A stretch of 64,000 bases of DNA from Cinclus cinclus. Its lineage: Eukaryota > Chordata > Aves > Passeriformes > Cinclidae. Every line of letters starts with the position of its first letter. The first letter of the stretch is position 1. Below are positions 22,355 to 33,572 of the stretch, in pieces. Made by a program: the position numbers and the translations under genes. Where the stretch lies: positions 1,616,001 through 1,680,000 of the forward strand of contig NC_085072.1 in NCBI RefSeq assembly GCF_963662255.1, written 5' to 3'. The notes under the pieces were generated by a model. That model did not search any database. It saw only the letters and a program-made list of their open reading frames with translations, and was not told where the DNA came from.

Positions 22355-24999
22355 AAAGCTCCCGAGACTGGTTGTGGTGGTGATTAATTTCAAGATATGA
22401 AGTATGAGCTGGATAAGAAAGCGCAGAAAGCTGAAGCAGTGCAGGGCTGGCCACGGCCGCCGTGCAGATCTGCTGTGCCCTGGTCTGTTGGGACAACTTG
22501 AACTCGAGTGTGACTTCTACACTGAGCAGGCAGACCTGGTTTTGTGAGATGTTCAACACGGGAATGGCTGGGGAATGGGCCTGGGGTTAATAAATGAACA
22601 CCAGGAGCTTTGACACTTCTCCCCAAGGGAGATCTCAGCACCAGGGTGGTGGGAGCTGGGGGCTGTGGCTTTGCAGGGAGCAAAACCTTCTGAGCTTGTA
22701 GGAAAAACCATCAGCAAGTGGTTCCTGAAAGCCTTGCCAATCAATCAGTCAGAGAGAAGGGGCAGGCAGCTGAGAAATAATACAGGACAATAAATTCTTG
22801 AAATCTGCTGCTAAATCTATCAAGACAAATAATACATCTTGATGGGAGGAAGACATTATTTGTTTTTTTGGTTTTTTTTTTTTTTTTTTTGTTTTAAATT
22901 TGCCAGATCTAATTTTTTTTTGCATTTGTCTCAGGGAGGTGAGGACTTTGAAAAGGCAATTACAACTGGTGAATGATTAGCATTAGATGTGACACATTTA
23001 TGCATCAAATATGTTTAACTGCATTAACCTTCAAGGAATTTACACTGACACCTTGAAAGATCTATCCTGTGCTCAGGCTGAAAAATCTGAGTTCTCCCTC
23101 AACTTCCATCTTATTTACATTAATTTTATTACAAAATAAATGAGTCTAAAATATTAATGGAGTTTTTGCAGGTTCTGAAGGGGAGTTGGAGGGAAGCAGG
23201 CACGACTGGGGATTCTGCAGGGAGAGATTTTTGAGGGAATGCAGTGGTGCAAGCGCACTGAAACGAGGTTATTTTCTGGTTTCTTCCCTGGCTGTCCCAT
23301 CCTGGAGGGAAGATGACTGAAAAGGATGAGGTTACACAGCTCATTTATCCACTTTAGGGTTTAATTTTCTGCTAATAAGGTATTTAAACCTTCCAGAAAG
23401 CAGCTTGCGGTCTTTGTAGACTTTTAATCTTTACACATCATGCAGAAAGGAGGTACATGCTCACAGGGGGTTCTTACTGGGGATTTTCAGGAAATCCTCA
23501 GGTTATTAAAGAGCTCCTTGTGCTCCTGTCTCCACGTCCCAGCAGTGAGGTCTGTGCCCGGTGTCCCCGAATTCCGCGTGGCTCTGCAGGGGCAGCAGCT
23601 CCTGCGTGCTGGCTCAGCCCATGTCTCTTGTGCTTCACTCCACTGAAATCTGGATGGCTACGAGACAGACTCCGGTGGAATGAAGGACAACAGAACCCAT
23701 GGATGGTCCTCAGTGCCCTCGGGGACACGCAGGGGAGGTTTTGGGGTGCCCAGGAGCCTTTAGGGGAGCTCGGCTGGGTTTGGAGGTATGAGCTTGGTGC
23801 TTGGAGGGGTTCTCTGCCCTGAAATCCTCTTTCCTTCCCCAGCACCACGTTTGTCCCTGTTCCTCACCTCTATAACGTTAGCCTGGGACAAAGCAGCCGC
23901 TTTGGGCACTTTGTCCTGTTGGCCGGGGGAGCTCTGCATCTGCTGAAGGCCTTGCAGCCACCAGGAGCTTCTGCGAATTAAATGCTCAAGGCATTTTTTT
24001 GACCTTTATGGTTTCTGCAAGGGAGGTGAGACCAGGTCATGGCCAGGGTCCCTTCTGGCCTTAAACCCTGAATTTACAAAACCCCAGGAATGCCTGGAGG
24101 CGATTTTCCTCAAAGTGCTGGAATTTTTTAAAGACCTCTGGCCTCACTGGGAGCCTGTTTAGGTACTGCTCGCCTTTAGGCACGATAGGGGAGGAATAAT
24201 CCCATTAATCCTGGCCCCACAGGATGTGGGAATTGGGGTTTGCTTCTCTCAAGAAGCCCGGGCAGGGCAGGGAACTCATCCCATCCTGGCTTGGCACTGC
24301 CAGGCTGGCCCTGCTCATCCCTTCTGGGAGATGGATCATGGATTTCATGGATATCACGGGATTGCCCTGGGGCACCAGGAAGTTTTAAATAGCTAAAGCC
24401 CCTCTAAAAGGTGTGCAGTCTCTTCCTGAGAGCTTCCCATCTGTGAAAGAGACAAAAATAATGAAAATTAAGACCGTTAGGAATATTCCTGCATCAAATT
24501 CCAACCCAACCCTACATCTGTGCAGTAAAGATATTTCTGACATTCCTGCAAAGGAATCTGATTATAGGTTTAAATATTTTACTTTATAGATGTGTGCTGG
24601 TTTTATCTGTAAAATTAATAAATCAGAATATAATGCATATCCTTAGCATTGCATGTTGCTTCTCCTCTAAAGAACTGCAAACATTAAAAGAAATCTACAT
24701 CAAAGCACACAAATCCCATGAATGAAATGGAAATTCCCCACATCCCAGCAAGGAATTGCAAATGGTATTTCCAGTTTGGGTGGCTTTGCCAAATTAAGGT
24801 TCCAGCTCCTTCCTCCTCAGTGCCTGGGAAAACCGAGGCTTTCAGAAGGGTCCAGTTCTGATTTTTGGCAAGTCTCCCACGCACTTGGATAACTTCAGAT
24901 TTCAAGTTTTAATTTGCTTGCACTTGGCAGCTTGGGAAAAGAGAGGTGAAGGTGTGAAACTTGCCTTGAAGGTGAACTGAAAGGTTTGCCTGCGCTTGA
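22355..24999. other. Unique sequence; poly-T; AT-rich block
   Basis: No gene recognised. A T run lies at 22872-22890. The interval 22775-23060 is AT-rich and non-repetitive, with several TAAT and ATTAG cores. The sequence 'ccagggtcccttctggcc' followed by 'ttaaaccctga' at 24045-24072 resembles an old LINE tail, but the match is too short to assign. Confidence 0.4.
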
Positions 25000-25002
25000 A
25001 TT

Positions 25003-25033
25003 AAAAAAAAAATAAATAAAAAAAAAAAAAACC
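25003..25033 (+). repeat. A-rich tract
   Basis: A run of A interrupted by two T residues (aaaataaataaaa), 31 bp long. No target-site duplication or retrogene body was recognised beside it. Confidence 0.9.
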
Positions 25034-27069
25034 CAAAGAAGAAGCCAAGCCAGCAAGGCCGGTGGGGAGGTGCTGGTGGATGATTTCACAGAACAAATAG
25101 CTGGGCTGTTGCTCCCCCTGTCCCCGGCTGTGTCGGGACTTGTCAGCAGCTTTTGGGTAAGCCCTGAGAAAGGGTGGCCGAGGCAGGAACCCATCAACTG
25201 AAATTCCTCTGTGCAATCCTGGCTTCTCCGAAACGCTTTTATCAGGCAAGTTAGGACGGGCTCACCCCGCAAATGCCTCATGCTCAGCTGCGGGGCATTA
25301 ACCCCTTGGAGCCCGGAATGCGCCGAGCCCAGCTGCAGCTTCCTTGGGGAGCAGCACAGATCATTACATCGAGGAGTTTATCAGCGAAATCTCACATTAA
25401 ATCAATGGTAATAAAAACCTGAAATACGAGCTCCACCTCCAACAACTCCCCTCAGTCCTGAACAACCAATTTAACGTGTGGGAATTTGAGTTTTTCAAAT
25501 TTTAATGAGATATTCCTTGGTTTTTGCTTTTTTTTTTTGCTGAGGAGAAGTGTTGAGGGTCAGGCTGCAGCTTCACCTGAACAGCAGCAAAGGTCTGCTG
25601 CATCCTCAGAAGGGGCAAACCTTTAGTTAAAGGTCAGGTAGAATTGTGCTGGGCTTCCCTGAACTTTAAAACGAGCCGATATTTCTTTATTCCTTTGTCT
25701 GGGGGAGACCCGGTGCTCAAGGGAGATGCTCTGAGCATTGCACTGCACTGGCCCCAGGGATGGCAAACTCTGGGAATTCAGCACCATGCTCCGGGAAGTG
25801 CCAGGAGCTCCCCATCCTGGAGAGAAAACACTGAATAATTTCTGTCCCTGTAATACGGGCTCAGCTCCAACACTGAATTCCAGAGGCAGCACTTGCAGAG
25901 CCCCAGCCCCATCCAGCTGTTGTGTCCAACAAGAACCTTTGGGCTGCTCCTGCTCGTTCAGGGGCTTCCGTTTTTTTCCTGCCTTTCTCAGGCATTGCTC
26001 TCACATTTTCAAAAGGGGAATTTCTCTTGGTTTTGAGGAATCCGTTACATTTGAAATTGGCTTTACCCCCGTGCATTGCACGTGGAGAGGAACCTGATTG
26101 TTCAGCAGCAGCTGGAGCCAAAGCTCCTGATTCTCTCTTGGAAAAGTGAGAGAAGGCCTCTGGACACTTTTGCTGGAACACAACGGCCAGCCCAACATAA
26201 ACAGGAGATGCACAGAAAGGGGGAAATGCAGCCTGAGCCCCCTGGTCCCTCCGATCCCAGAGCTCATCCAAAGTAAGCTTCAGCATCCCATAACACCACA
26301 ATGGCTTTGGGACCTCAAAAAACTTGGCAACTCAAACTCTGACTAAAGCAAGTTAAAACAGTCTCTGTAAGGCATTTTTTTAAAGTGTTTCACTTCTTAG
26401 GATACCACTGGATAGGGAACAATTTTAAGCGAGTCACATTGAAAATCAAGAGAAGAATCAGATTGAAATGAAGTTAAATCCTCACAAACAGGGGCTTGGA
26501 CAGCAGCTCAGGTCTGTTATTTGTTGCACCAGCACAATTCCAGAGTGGCTGCACAGGCTGTGATGGAATCTGACTGTTCTTAAACTGCACCAACCTCCAC
26601 ATTCTCACTGGTTTGGGAATTATCTCCCCATGCACCAACCGCTGCTTTCAATGTCTTTACTAGGACTTAAAATATCCCCAGGAGCTGTTTAAGAAGGTCT
26701 CATTTTTCCTTTTAGAAGCCCTGCCCCGGCCTCTGCTTGCACTGGTGTTTGTAGGGAATGAGCTGCGCTCCTGCCATAGGAGCAGGATTAACTGGGACAG
26801 CTCATTAGAGCCTCTGTGCCTCCACTCCCCCACCCCCGGTCTCTGCACAGGTGACCCCCGGGCCCGACGCTGTCCCAGGTGCCCCCGACCCCTCGGGCAC
26901 TGGTGGAAGGGTCACTCACTCACCTGGCTCTGCTGAGCAGCTCCCAATCCCATCCCGCAGCCGCTCCGCTGAGCTCCACCAAAACAACAAAAACAGGCTG
27001 AGGACGCAAGAGACTCAGCTAAAAGTGTGTGACTAAGGAAACTGGGGGGTTCTTTCTTTGTGTTTGGTG
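25034..27069. other. Unique non-coding sequence
   Basis: Mixed composition with no gene recognised. CpG dinucleotides become more frequent from about 26840 onward, leading into the CpG-dense segment annotated next. Confidence 0.4.
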
Positions 27070-27260
27070 CAGAATCCCGGGGGGGGGGGACCCGGGACAG
27101 CACAGCCCCATCCCACCCCTCCCGGCGGCCGCAGGTGCGGCTTTATCCCCGCGCTCACCTGCGGCCGCAGCCAATGGAGCTCCCGGCTCCTCCCTGCCCG
27201 GCCCCCCTGCTCACAAACCACCCCAACACTCCAGCCTGCTCCCCGTCCTGAGCTCCCGGG
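27070..27260. promoter_or_regulatory. CpG-dense segment with CCAAT box and long hairpin
   Basis: By eye there are about 14 CpGs here, eight of them within about 45 bp at 27123-27168, unlike the CpG-poor surroundings. Two NotI-type GCGGCCGC sites lie inside a 13-bp perfect inverted repeat (27125-27137 and 27156-27168) whose arms also carry the E-box cores CAGGTG and CACCTG. A CCAAT motif follows at 27171-27175, and a G9 run lies at 27080-27088. These traits fit a small CpG island or promoter, but no downstream exon was recognised. Confidence 0.35.
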
Positions 27261-27949
27261 GATTGCCTGTAAACCCAGCGTTCATACAAAGCATGGGAGA
27301 GCATTTCCAAAGAGTCCGCTTCAATCTTTGTCCCGCCAATTGCCTTTTTATAAAACTTGCCTTTCTGTACATGAAATAGTTCTGAACTTCTGAACTGGAC
27401 TTCTCCAGAGCTGGTAAAGAAATAGGAAATGTGTTGGCTCTTGAGTGCCCCATGAGTGGTGAGATGGGGACTGTGATATAATCCCTGTAAACTTGGAATT
27501 CGGGAGGCAAGAACCTGCCATGGGGGTACAAACTTGTAAAGGACTTGGGGAGGAGAACTCTGGGGAGTGCAGGGATGCTCTGTCCAAGGCCTCCATGCCC
27601 TGGTTTTAATTCCAGTTCTAAAGGAATCTCATTTACAGCAGAACTTGCTCTGTGCATTCTGTGAATCTCTGGAGCCTCTTCCTTTCCTCCCCCTTTATCT
27701 CTGGCCTCCTCTGGCAGGGGTGCCCACCGTGGCTGGCACTGCAGGGTGGGCACAACAGGGTTTCCTTCCAGCCTCCCAACCCTTTCCTGTGCCAGAGCTC
27801 AGCAGGATCGAGGTGCCTGCGCTTTGCATTTAGCACAAATATCCTTGGAGGCAGAGTTCTGTGTCTTCTAGGTCTGCTCGTCTGCACAAATGGAAATATT
27901 CCAGTTGGTTTGCCTTTCCAGGGGAGTAGGGTGTAAATAACTAAATAAC
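27261..27949. other. Unique non-coding sequence
   Basis: Mixed composition. No exon with convincing splice borders was seen downstream of the CpG-dense segment on either strand. Open frames here have no recognisable family motif. Confidence 0.4.
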
Positions 27950-27970
27950 AAAAAAAAAAAAAAAAAAAAA
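27950..27970 (+). repeat. Poly-A run
   Basis: Twenty-one consecutive A residues, with no retrogene body recognised upstream. Confidence 0.93.
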
Positions 27971-29443
27971 TCAAACCTCACTGCTCTTTTTGTTTTCTTT
28001 TTATTGTGCCAACAGCTTACTCCCGCTTTTCCACGTTGCTGTCCATGTAAGGACTGCACTCGTGTCCTGCTTTTCCTTTTGTTTATTGGGTAAATTACAG
28101 TTTCCAAACCCAGGCTGCTTTAGCAGTGACACGGGTCACAAGGTTTGCTGCTTTAATTTGGGCTGTAGTGAATTGCCCTGAGCAGCAGTTTCCAGCACAA
28201 CTTCCCGCAGTTAGGAATTACAAACTCTGATTTTTGCCCACACAGTTCAAGCACGGAGGTGAACACATCAGTCTATAAATGTGGCTCCTGCAGTACCTTG
28301 AGAGCAAAGGAAGTCAGTGTTTTTCATGTGAGAAATAAGAACTGAAGGTTATCACCATTCATTGCCTGCTTTTATTTTCTCAGGGCTCTGTGAAACCAGG
28401 AGCCAAACTCGCCGCAATTTTTGTTCTGCACAGTTTGAAGCCAGGGCTGTTGTTCTTTCAGATACAAATCTGTCCTTTTATTTGTTTTATCTCCTACTGG
28501 AAAATAGCAAATACCTTTAAAGTTTACAGCTGCTACTGTCAAGGACAGACAGGGAGGCACTAGCTGGGGCACGGAGAGCTGCAGGAATGTCCTGTTGTTC
28601 TATAATACCCAATTATGTCAACTACCCCTTCCTTTAAACTTTCAACACGTCCCCGTTAGGTGGGAAAAGCTGCCAGCACATCATAAAAGTGCTGCTGCAA
28701 AGCCCAGCCCTGCTGATGGAAACGTGTCAGGGGATGGAGGCTCTGCCCTGCAGGCTCTGCGAGGCACATTCCACCCCTTGGCTCCAGAGCAGCAAACCTG
28801 TGTGGTCTTGAAGCTTTGTCAGCTCTGACCTCTAAATTTGTCCCATAAATGGGATCAATTTACTGGCTCTGGAGGTCTGAGACATCAAACACAGCCCAGG
28901 GAAGCTCAGGGCCACATCTCCTGCAACTGCCTACTGTAAATTCAGTCACAAGCAGCCGGAGAAGAATTACTTGGGTTTTGTTTCTTTTTCCCTGTTTGCC
29001 ACAAAAGTTTCTGGTAGTGAGAAATGTATTTATAAAGCAGCTGCTTCTGAGCAGGGCCTCAGACTCTGAGTGAATTCCTGCAGTCCCCATCCCAGAGAAG
29101 GGAACCACGAGGCCATGCTGGTCCCACTTTGATTCCCCTGCTTTCCCTGCTCAGCACATGCAGCCCTTCCTGCCCCTCTCCCTGGGCACTGCTCACTCTC
29201 CCACACCCATGAAAGGCAAACCAGTCCAGGACCTTCCAGAAGTGCAGCCAGCAGTCCCTGTTTGCTGCTGGGGATGCTCCTGCTCTCAGCAGGGCTGGGG
29301 CGAGTGCGGGCTCTGAGTCTGTGGGATCACAGCTCCAGCGTTTCCCTGCTCCTCTCCCCTCTCTCACCGGGGCTTTTCCTGCCAATAGCAAGAAACGCGT
29401 GCTGCAAAATTCAGGCTTGGAGTCCTTGGAATCTTTTTGTCCA
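27971..29443. other. Unique non-coding sequence
   Basis: No gene, RNA or known repeat recognised. Composition alternates between AT-rich and GC-rich over a few hundred bases. Confidence 0.4.
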
Positions 29444-29585
29444 AGTGGTGGAGTCCCCATCTCTGGAACTGCTCCAAAGCTCTGGATGTGGCTCTCCAGG
29501 ACATGGTTTAGTGGTGGTGCTGGGCTGATGTTGGACTTGTTGCTCTTAATGGTCTTTTTCAACCTTAACTTTCACTCAGTGATTC
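29444..29585 (+). mobile_element. CR1 LINE 3' tail
   Basis: The blocks 'gtggtggagtccccatctct', 'gatgtggctctccaggacat', 'ggtttagtggtggtgctggg', 'ttggacttgttgctcttaat' and 'ggtctttttcaacctt' match the end of a CR1 subfamily with a 'gtggtg' 3' region. It is well diverged and has no coding capacity. Confidence 0.83.
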
Positions 29586-31755
29586 ACCAGCCAAATCAGC
29601 ACAGCCTTTAAGCGTAGCTGAAATGGGCTCTTCTGCTCTTTCAGTCCCTGGAAAAACAACAGCCCCCAAGCAGTGCTGCTGTGATGCAGGTTTGTGGTGG
29701 AGATAAAACTATTTATATATATTTTTTATTTTTTTTTTTTTTAACAACTGAAGAAGTGAATAAATGGGAGCGTTCAGGCAGTGCCAAGCCCGGGGCTGGT
29801 GCAGGTGGCAGGATGCAGTTGTGCTGCTCAAGTGAACAAATCTGGAGATGAAGCTCCTTGAGAAGACAATGAGGAGCCTCTGTGCCAACTCCTCCCCGAG
29901 CCGGTGGTGGTGGCTGTGAATTCCTGTCCCAGCACCCAGGGCTGGGCAGAGCCCCTGCCCCTGGCTCTGCAGGGCTCCTCTGGGCAGGAGGAGACTCAGC
30001 AGCTGCTGCCCCTTCTCTGCTCCAAGGGGCTGGCACAGGGGAAGGGCTTAAACATCCTTCAAACGGAATAATTAGAGATTGATTTATACCTTAATTGTAC
30101 AGTGGTATCCCAAGGCTCTGGAGGGAGCCAGGTCTGCTCTGCCTTTGAAGACCAGACAGAGAGGCTGTGTTTTAATTACTGGAGGGTTACCTGTGATTTC
30201 TGTGTCTGCAAGAGGTCAAGAACTGAGATTTATCACAATTCCTGGCTTTCTGCTGTGGAATAGAACTTCAGAAGACAATTTCCCTCATGGTCATTGATCA
30301 GACCAATGATCCTAACAGAGCGTTTGGCTGGGGCAGCTCCTTGCTGCCGGTGAGTTTCACCTGTAAAATCTGTCTAAACCTTATTAACAAAGATATTTGT
30401 GCAGAGATGCATCTTCCACCTGCTGCAGGCATCAGGCAAAATCAGCTCTGCAGGCCCCAGTCAGTGCAGGATTAAATCCGCTCTGTGCCCACCCTCGGCT
30501 CTGGGAGCTGCCTTTGGTGGAGAGGAGGCAGAATGAATCACCCTGCTGACAAAACTAATGCCACAGAAATTTTAAAATAAACCTTTTAAGCTGATGTATG
30601 TGGTTTAAAGCCACCAGAGCAATGCTAAGGAGTGTATTTTTCAGTTTTATGATGGCAAAAGACAAAAAAAAAAAAAGCAAGAAAAAAGTCTCAGCATCTT
30701 CCCTCACAGGGAATGAACTTTTAAGCAGAAGAGATGAAATTTCTGATTCCTCTGTGAATTTTAATGCCCTGAAAGAAATATTTAGCATTGCTTTAGCTTG
30801 CAGCTTGCTGGAGGTCTCTGCCTCTGTGCACATCTGGGTTTTAGGAGCCCTGTTTGCCTCATCCTGGGCTGGAATTTTGCTTCCCATGCTCCCAAGCAAA
30901 GGAAAAAACTGGTGGCAGAAGTTCAGGGCTGAAGAGGGAATGCATAAGGCAGCTGATATAACTGAGTCACAGGCACAGATAAATGTCTGCAGAGATCTGT
31001 GTTATTTATACTGCAAAAATGTACAGGGAAATTAAATTACACAGAAATCTCTTCCCTGGAAAATGTTGGGGTAATATTCCTCCCTCTGCTCTGGGGTTTA
31101 AAACTGCTAAAATGCTGCATTCTGCAATCACAGGCATTTTAAAGAGCCTGATAACTCCTGCAGGTTGGGGGAGAGAGGAGAACTTGTTTCCCCAGGAATC
31201 TGTGGACCCCCAGACTTGGATTTGCTTTTCTTGGTGGAGCACAGAGTGCAAGCTTTGCTCTGCCCCAGAGCCGAGGGCTTTGCCAGCCTTTAGGGACAGA
31301 TTCCCTGCACTGGAGGAAAATGTTCCTCCCTCAGCTATGAGGAAAGCAGCAGCAGACAAAGCAGGGTCATTCCTGAGCGTTTTGGGGAAACTTGGGGTTT
31401 TGTGTGAAATGCTGAGCGTGGCTGCCCTGGGGTTGTGCAATCGCTGCTCCTGAGTGTGTGAGATCCCAAAAACACCAGCAGAGCTTCTGGCTCCCTCCTC
31501 ATAACACTGCGAGTGCTGACAAAGCTAAGCTTCAAAATGTAGCAGTGCAAAATTTGGGCCTAATTTGGATAAATGTCCTTGGCTTCTGGGGGCTTTTCCA
31601 TACTGTTCAGGCCTTCCTTGAATCCACCTCCTGGTAATGCTAAGAAGCAAGGATTTGTTTTTTTGGGATGTGATTTATTTTGTGATGAGTAAAGCTGAAA
31701 ATACTGAGAAATTTGTTTTCTGTCTTGGGGTTCCTTCTGGATTTTTACTGTCCAG
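29586..31755. other. Unique sequence; AT and T runs
   Basis: A short TA-rich stretch and a T run lie at 29710-29742, and an A run near 30665-30676. There is no recognised gene. Open frames at 30598-31035 and 30983-31453 have no recognisable domains. Confidence 0.4.
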
Positions 31756-31918
31756 AGACCTGGGATGGTAAAAGGTGTCCCTGCCCAGGGCAGGGGGCTG
31801 GGCTGGGCTGGGCTGGGCTGGGCTGGGCTGGGCTGGGCTGGGATGGGATGGGATGGGATGGGAAGGGATGAGAGATTTAAGGTCCGTTCCAACCCAAACC
31901 CCTCTGTGATTCCATAAC
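31756..31918 (+). mobile_element. CR1 LINE 3' tail interrupted by a pentamer array
   Basis: The left part reads 'gatggtaaaaggtgtccctg' then 'cccagggcaggggg', and the right part reads 'gatttaaggtccgttcc' then 'aacccaaacccctctgtg'. These are consecutive parts of one CR1 tail in which only about 15 bp normally separate them. Here about 75 bp of (GGGCT)n and (GGGAT)n lies between. The simplest reading is that the array grew inside the tail after insertion. Confidence 0.88.
31795..31870 (+). repeat. (GGGCT)9(GGGAT)n array inside CR1 tail
   Basis: About nine GGGCT copies (31795-31840) change in phase to about four GGGAT copies, then a GGGAA-type unit and GGGAT at the right edge. It is fully contained within the CR1 tail. 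Intact CR1 tails carry a GGGGTTGGA or GGAATGGGAT-like sequence at this position, a plausible seed. Confidence 0.95.
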
Positions 31919-33317
31919 ACAAGTTCTGGTCCAGCCCAGGCCCTCCTGACCCTTCCCTGTGCCCACGGTGCCCATCCCAGGATCCCTGCCCATCCCTCGG
32001 GGATGCTCGGGTTCTGTCCAGGTGGGTCGGAGCCCTTCCTGCTGTCTCCGGAGCTGTTCCAGCACGCCCTGGGCTCCTGAGCTCTGTCCCCTCATTCCTG
32101 GCTTTGTGCACAGCTCAGCGTGTGCTGGGAGCAGCCCCAGCCCTTCCCTGCCCGGCAAGAAGCAACACGCTGCCTTATCTGAGCAGCAATCCCAGCGGGG
32201 CCAGGACACGCCTTTGGGAACGCTCCCTGCTCGGCTCCTTCAGCCCGGGGCTGCCCAGACTTGTTGGGGATGCTCTCGAGCCTCTGTGAGCTCTCCTGCC
32301 CGGCAGCGCCCGCTCCAATCCAAAGAAAACAACTTCGGCTTTGAGCGGAGCTCGCTCGGGCTGGCTGGAGCCACTCTCAGGTTCCCGCAAAGCTGGGCCC
32401 ATCCAGACTCTGCCCTGGATATCGAATATTGTTGTGCATGGACCACCTTTGATATGGGCTTCAGAAAAATCATTTTTAATTTGAGGCTTCATTCCTCTGG
32501 CCAAGTGAGCACTGGCTGAGTTCAGGGACGTGTACGGGGCAGCTGCTTGATGCAGTCTGGAATCTGAAGCTTTGAAGGGAACAACCCATAATTTCTGTTT
32601 CTGTGTGTGTAAGTGACACCTCCAAAGGCAAAATCCCCTTCTCTGGGGGGCCTTTGAAGCTGCAGTCCAAGAGAGGCCCCATGTGCTGCATCCCACCTGG
32701 AACAGCCCACCTGGAGAGCAGGGAGCAGGTGAAGCCCAGCCTGGGACTGTTCTGTAGGTCGGGGATGTGCAGTTCAGGAGGGGCGTGGGGTGTCACAGGG
32801 ACCCCCTCCAGCTCCTTTGCCCCTTCCTGCTGTGGGAACAGGAGCAGATCTCTGTGCAGAGCTGTGCATTAAAAGCAGAGATGGATCATTTCATCCTTCT
32901 GCAAAATCGCTGCAGCTCTGGGCTCTGTGCAGGCTGGGGACAGAGCAGGGCTCAGGGCTGTGAGGATTTAGGCAAGCAGGACATGAAGGGGTCAGAGCAG
33001 TGCTCAAAGGCGATGTCTCAGGGTGGAAGTCCCGGGGGCTGAGGCACAGCCAGCACTGATGGAGTTATTTTGGGTACCAGGGTTGTTTTACGGGGCACAC
33101 ATCCCTATGGGCAGCGAGTTCCGAGCCTGCCCCACTCCCGAGGAAAGAAAAACGGGATAGAAACAGCACAAGGGCAACACCAGAGCCAGCCTGAGCTAAC
33201 TGGGACAGGAACAAACCCCAGGCAAGGTCCGAAGCACGCGGTTGAAGCTGTGGGTGTCTCGGGTGCTCCATGGATCAGCCTGGGCTGTGTCAGAGCTGCT
33301 GCCCTGGGGCTGCTGGT
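31919..33317. other. Unique sequence, CpG-enriched at 31995-32395
   Basis: Roughly 20 CpGs occur in the 400 bp at 31995-32395, above the local background but more scattered than in the two CpG-dense segments annotated separately. No exon or gene recognised. Open frames on both strands overlap and lack known domains. Confidence 0.4.
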
Positions 33318-33572
33318 TCCTCTCCTCTCCTCTCCTCTCCTCTCCTCTCCTCTCCTCTCCTCTCCTCTCCTCTCCTCTCCTCTCCTCTCCTCTCCTCTCC
33401 TCTCCTCTCCTCTCCTCTCCTCTCCTCTCCTCTCCTCTCCTCTCCTCTCCTCTCCTCTCCTCTCCTCTCCTCTCCTCTCCTCTCCTCTCCTCTCCTCTCC
33501 TCTCCTCTCCTCTCCTCTCCTCTCCTCTCCTCTCCTCTCCTCTCCTCTCCTCTCCTCTCCTCTCCTCTCCTC
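33318..33572 (+). repeat. (CTCTC)51 pentanucleotide array, second copy
   Basis: A 255-bp uninterrupted array of the same pentamer, in the same orientation, as the one at 7831-8109. It begins and ends abruptly in otherwise unrelated flanks. Pure pyrimidine on + and pure purine on -. The repetitive Ser-Pro-Leu-Leu and Arg-Gly-Glu-Glu open frames are artefacts of it. Confidence 0.98.

Noticed and set aside
24000..24072. Possible LINE tail ending 'ttaaaccctga'
   Set aside because: Only about 30 bp resembles a LINE end; too short to assign to CR1 or another family.
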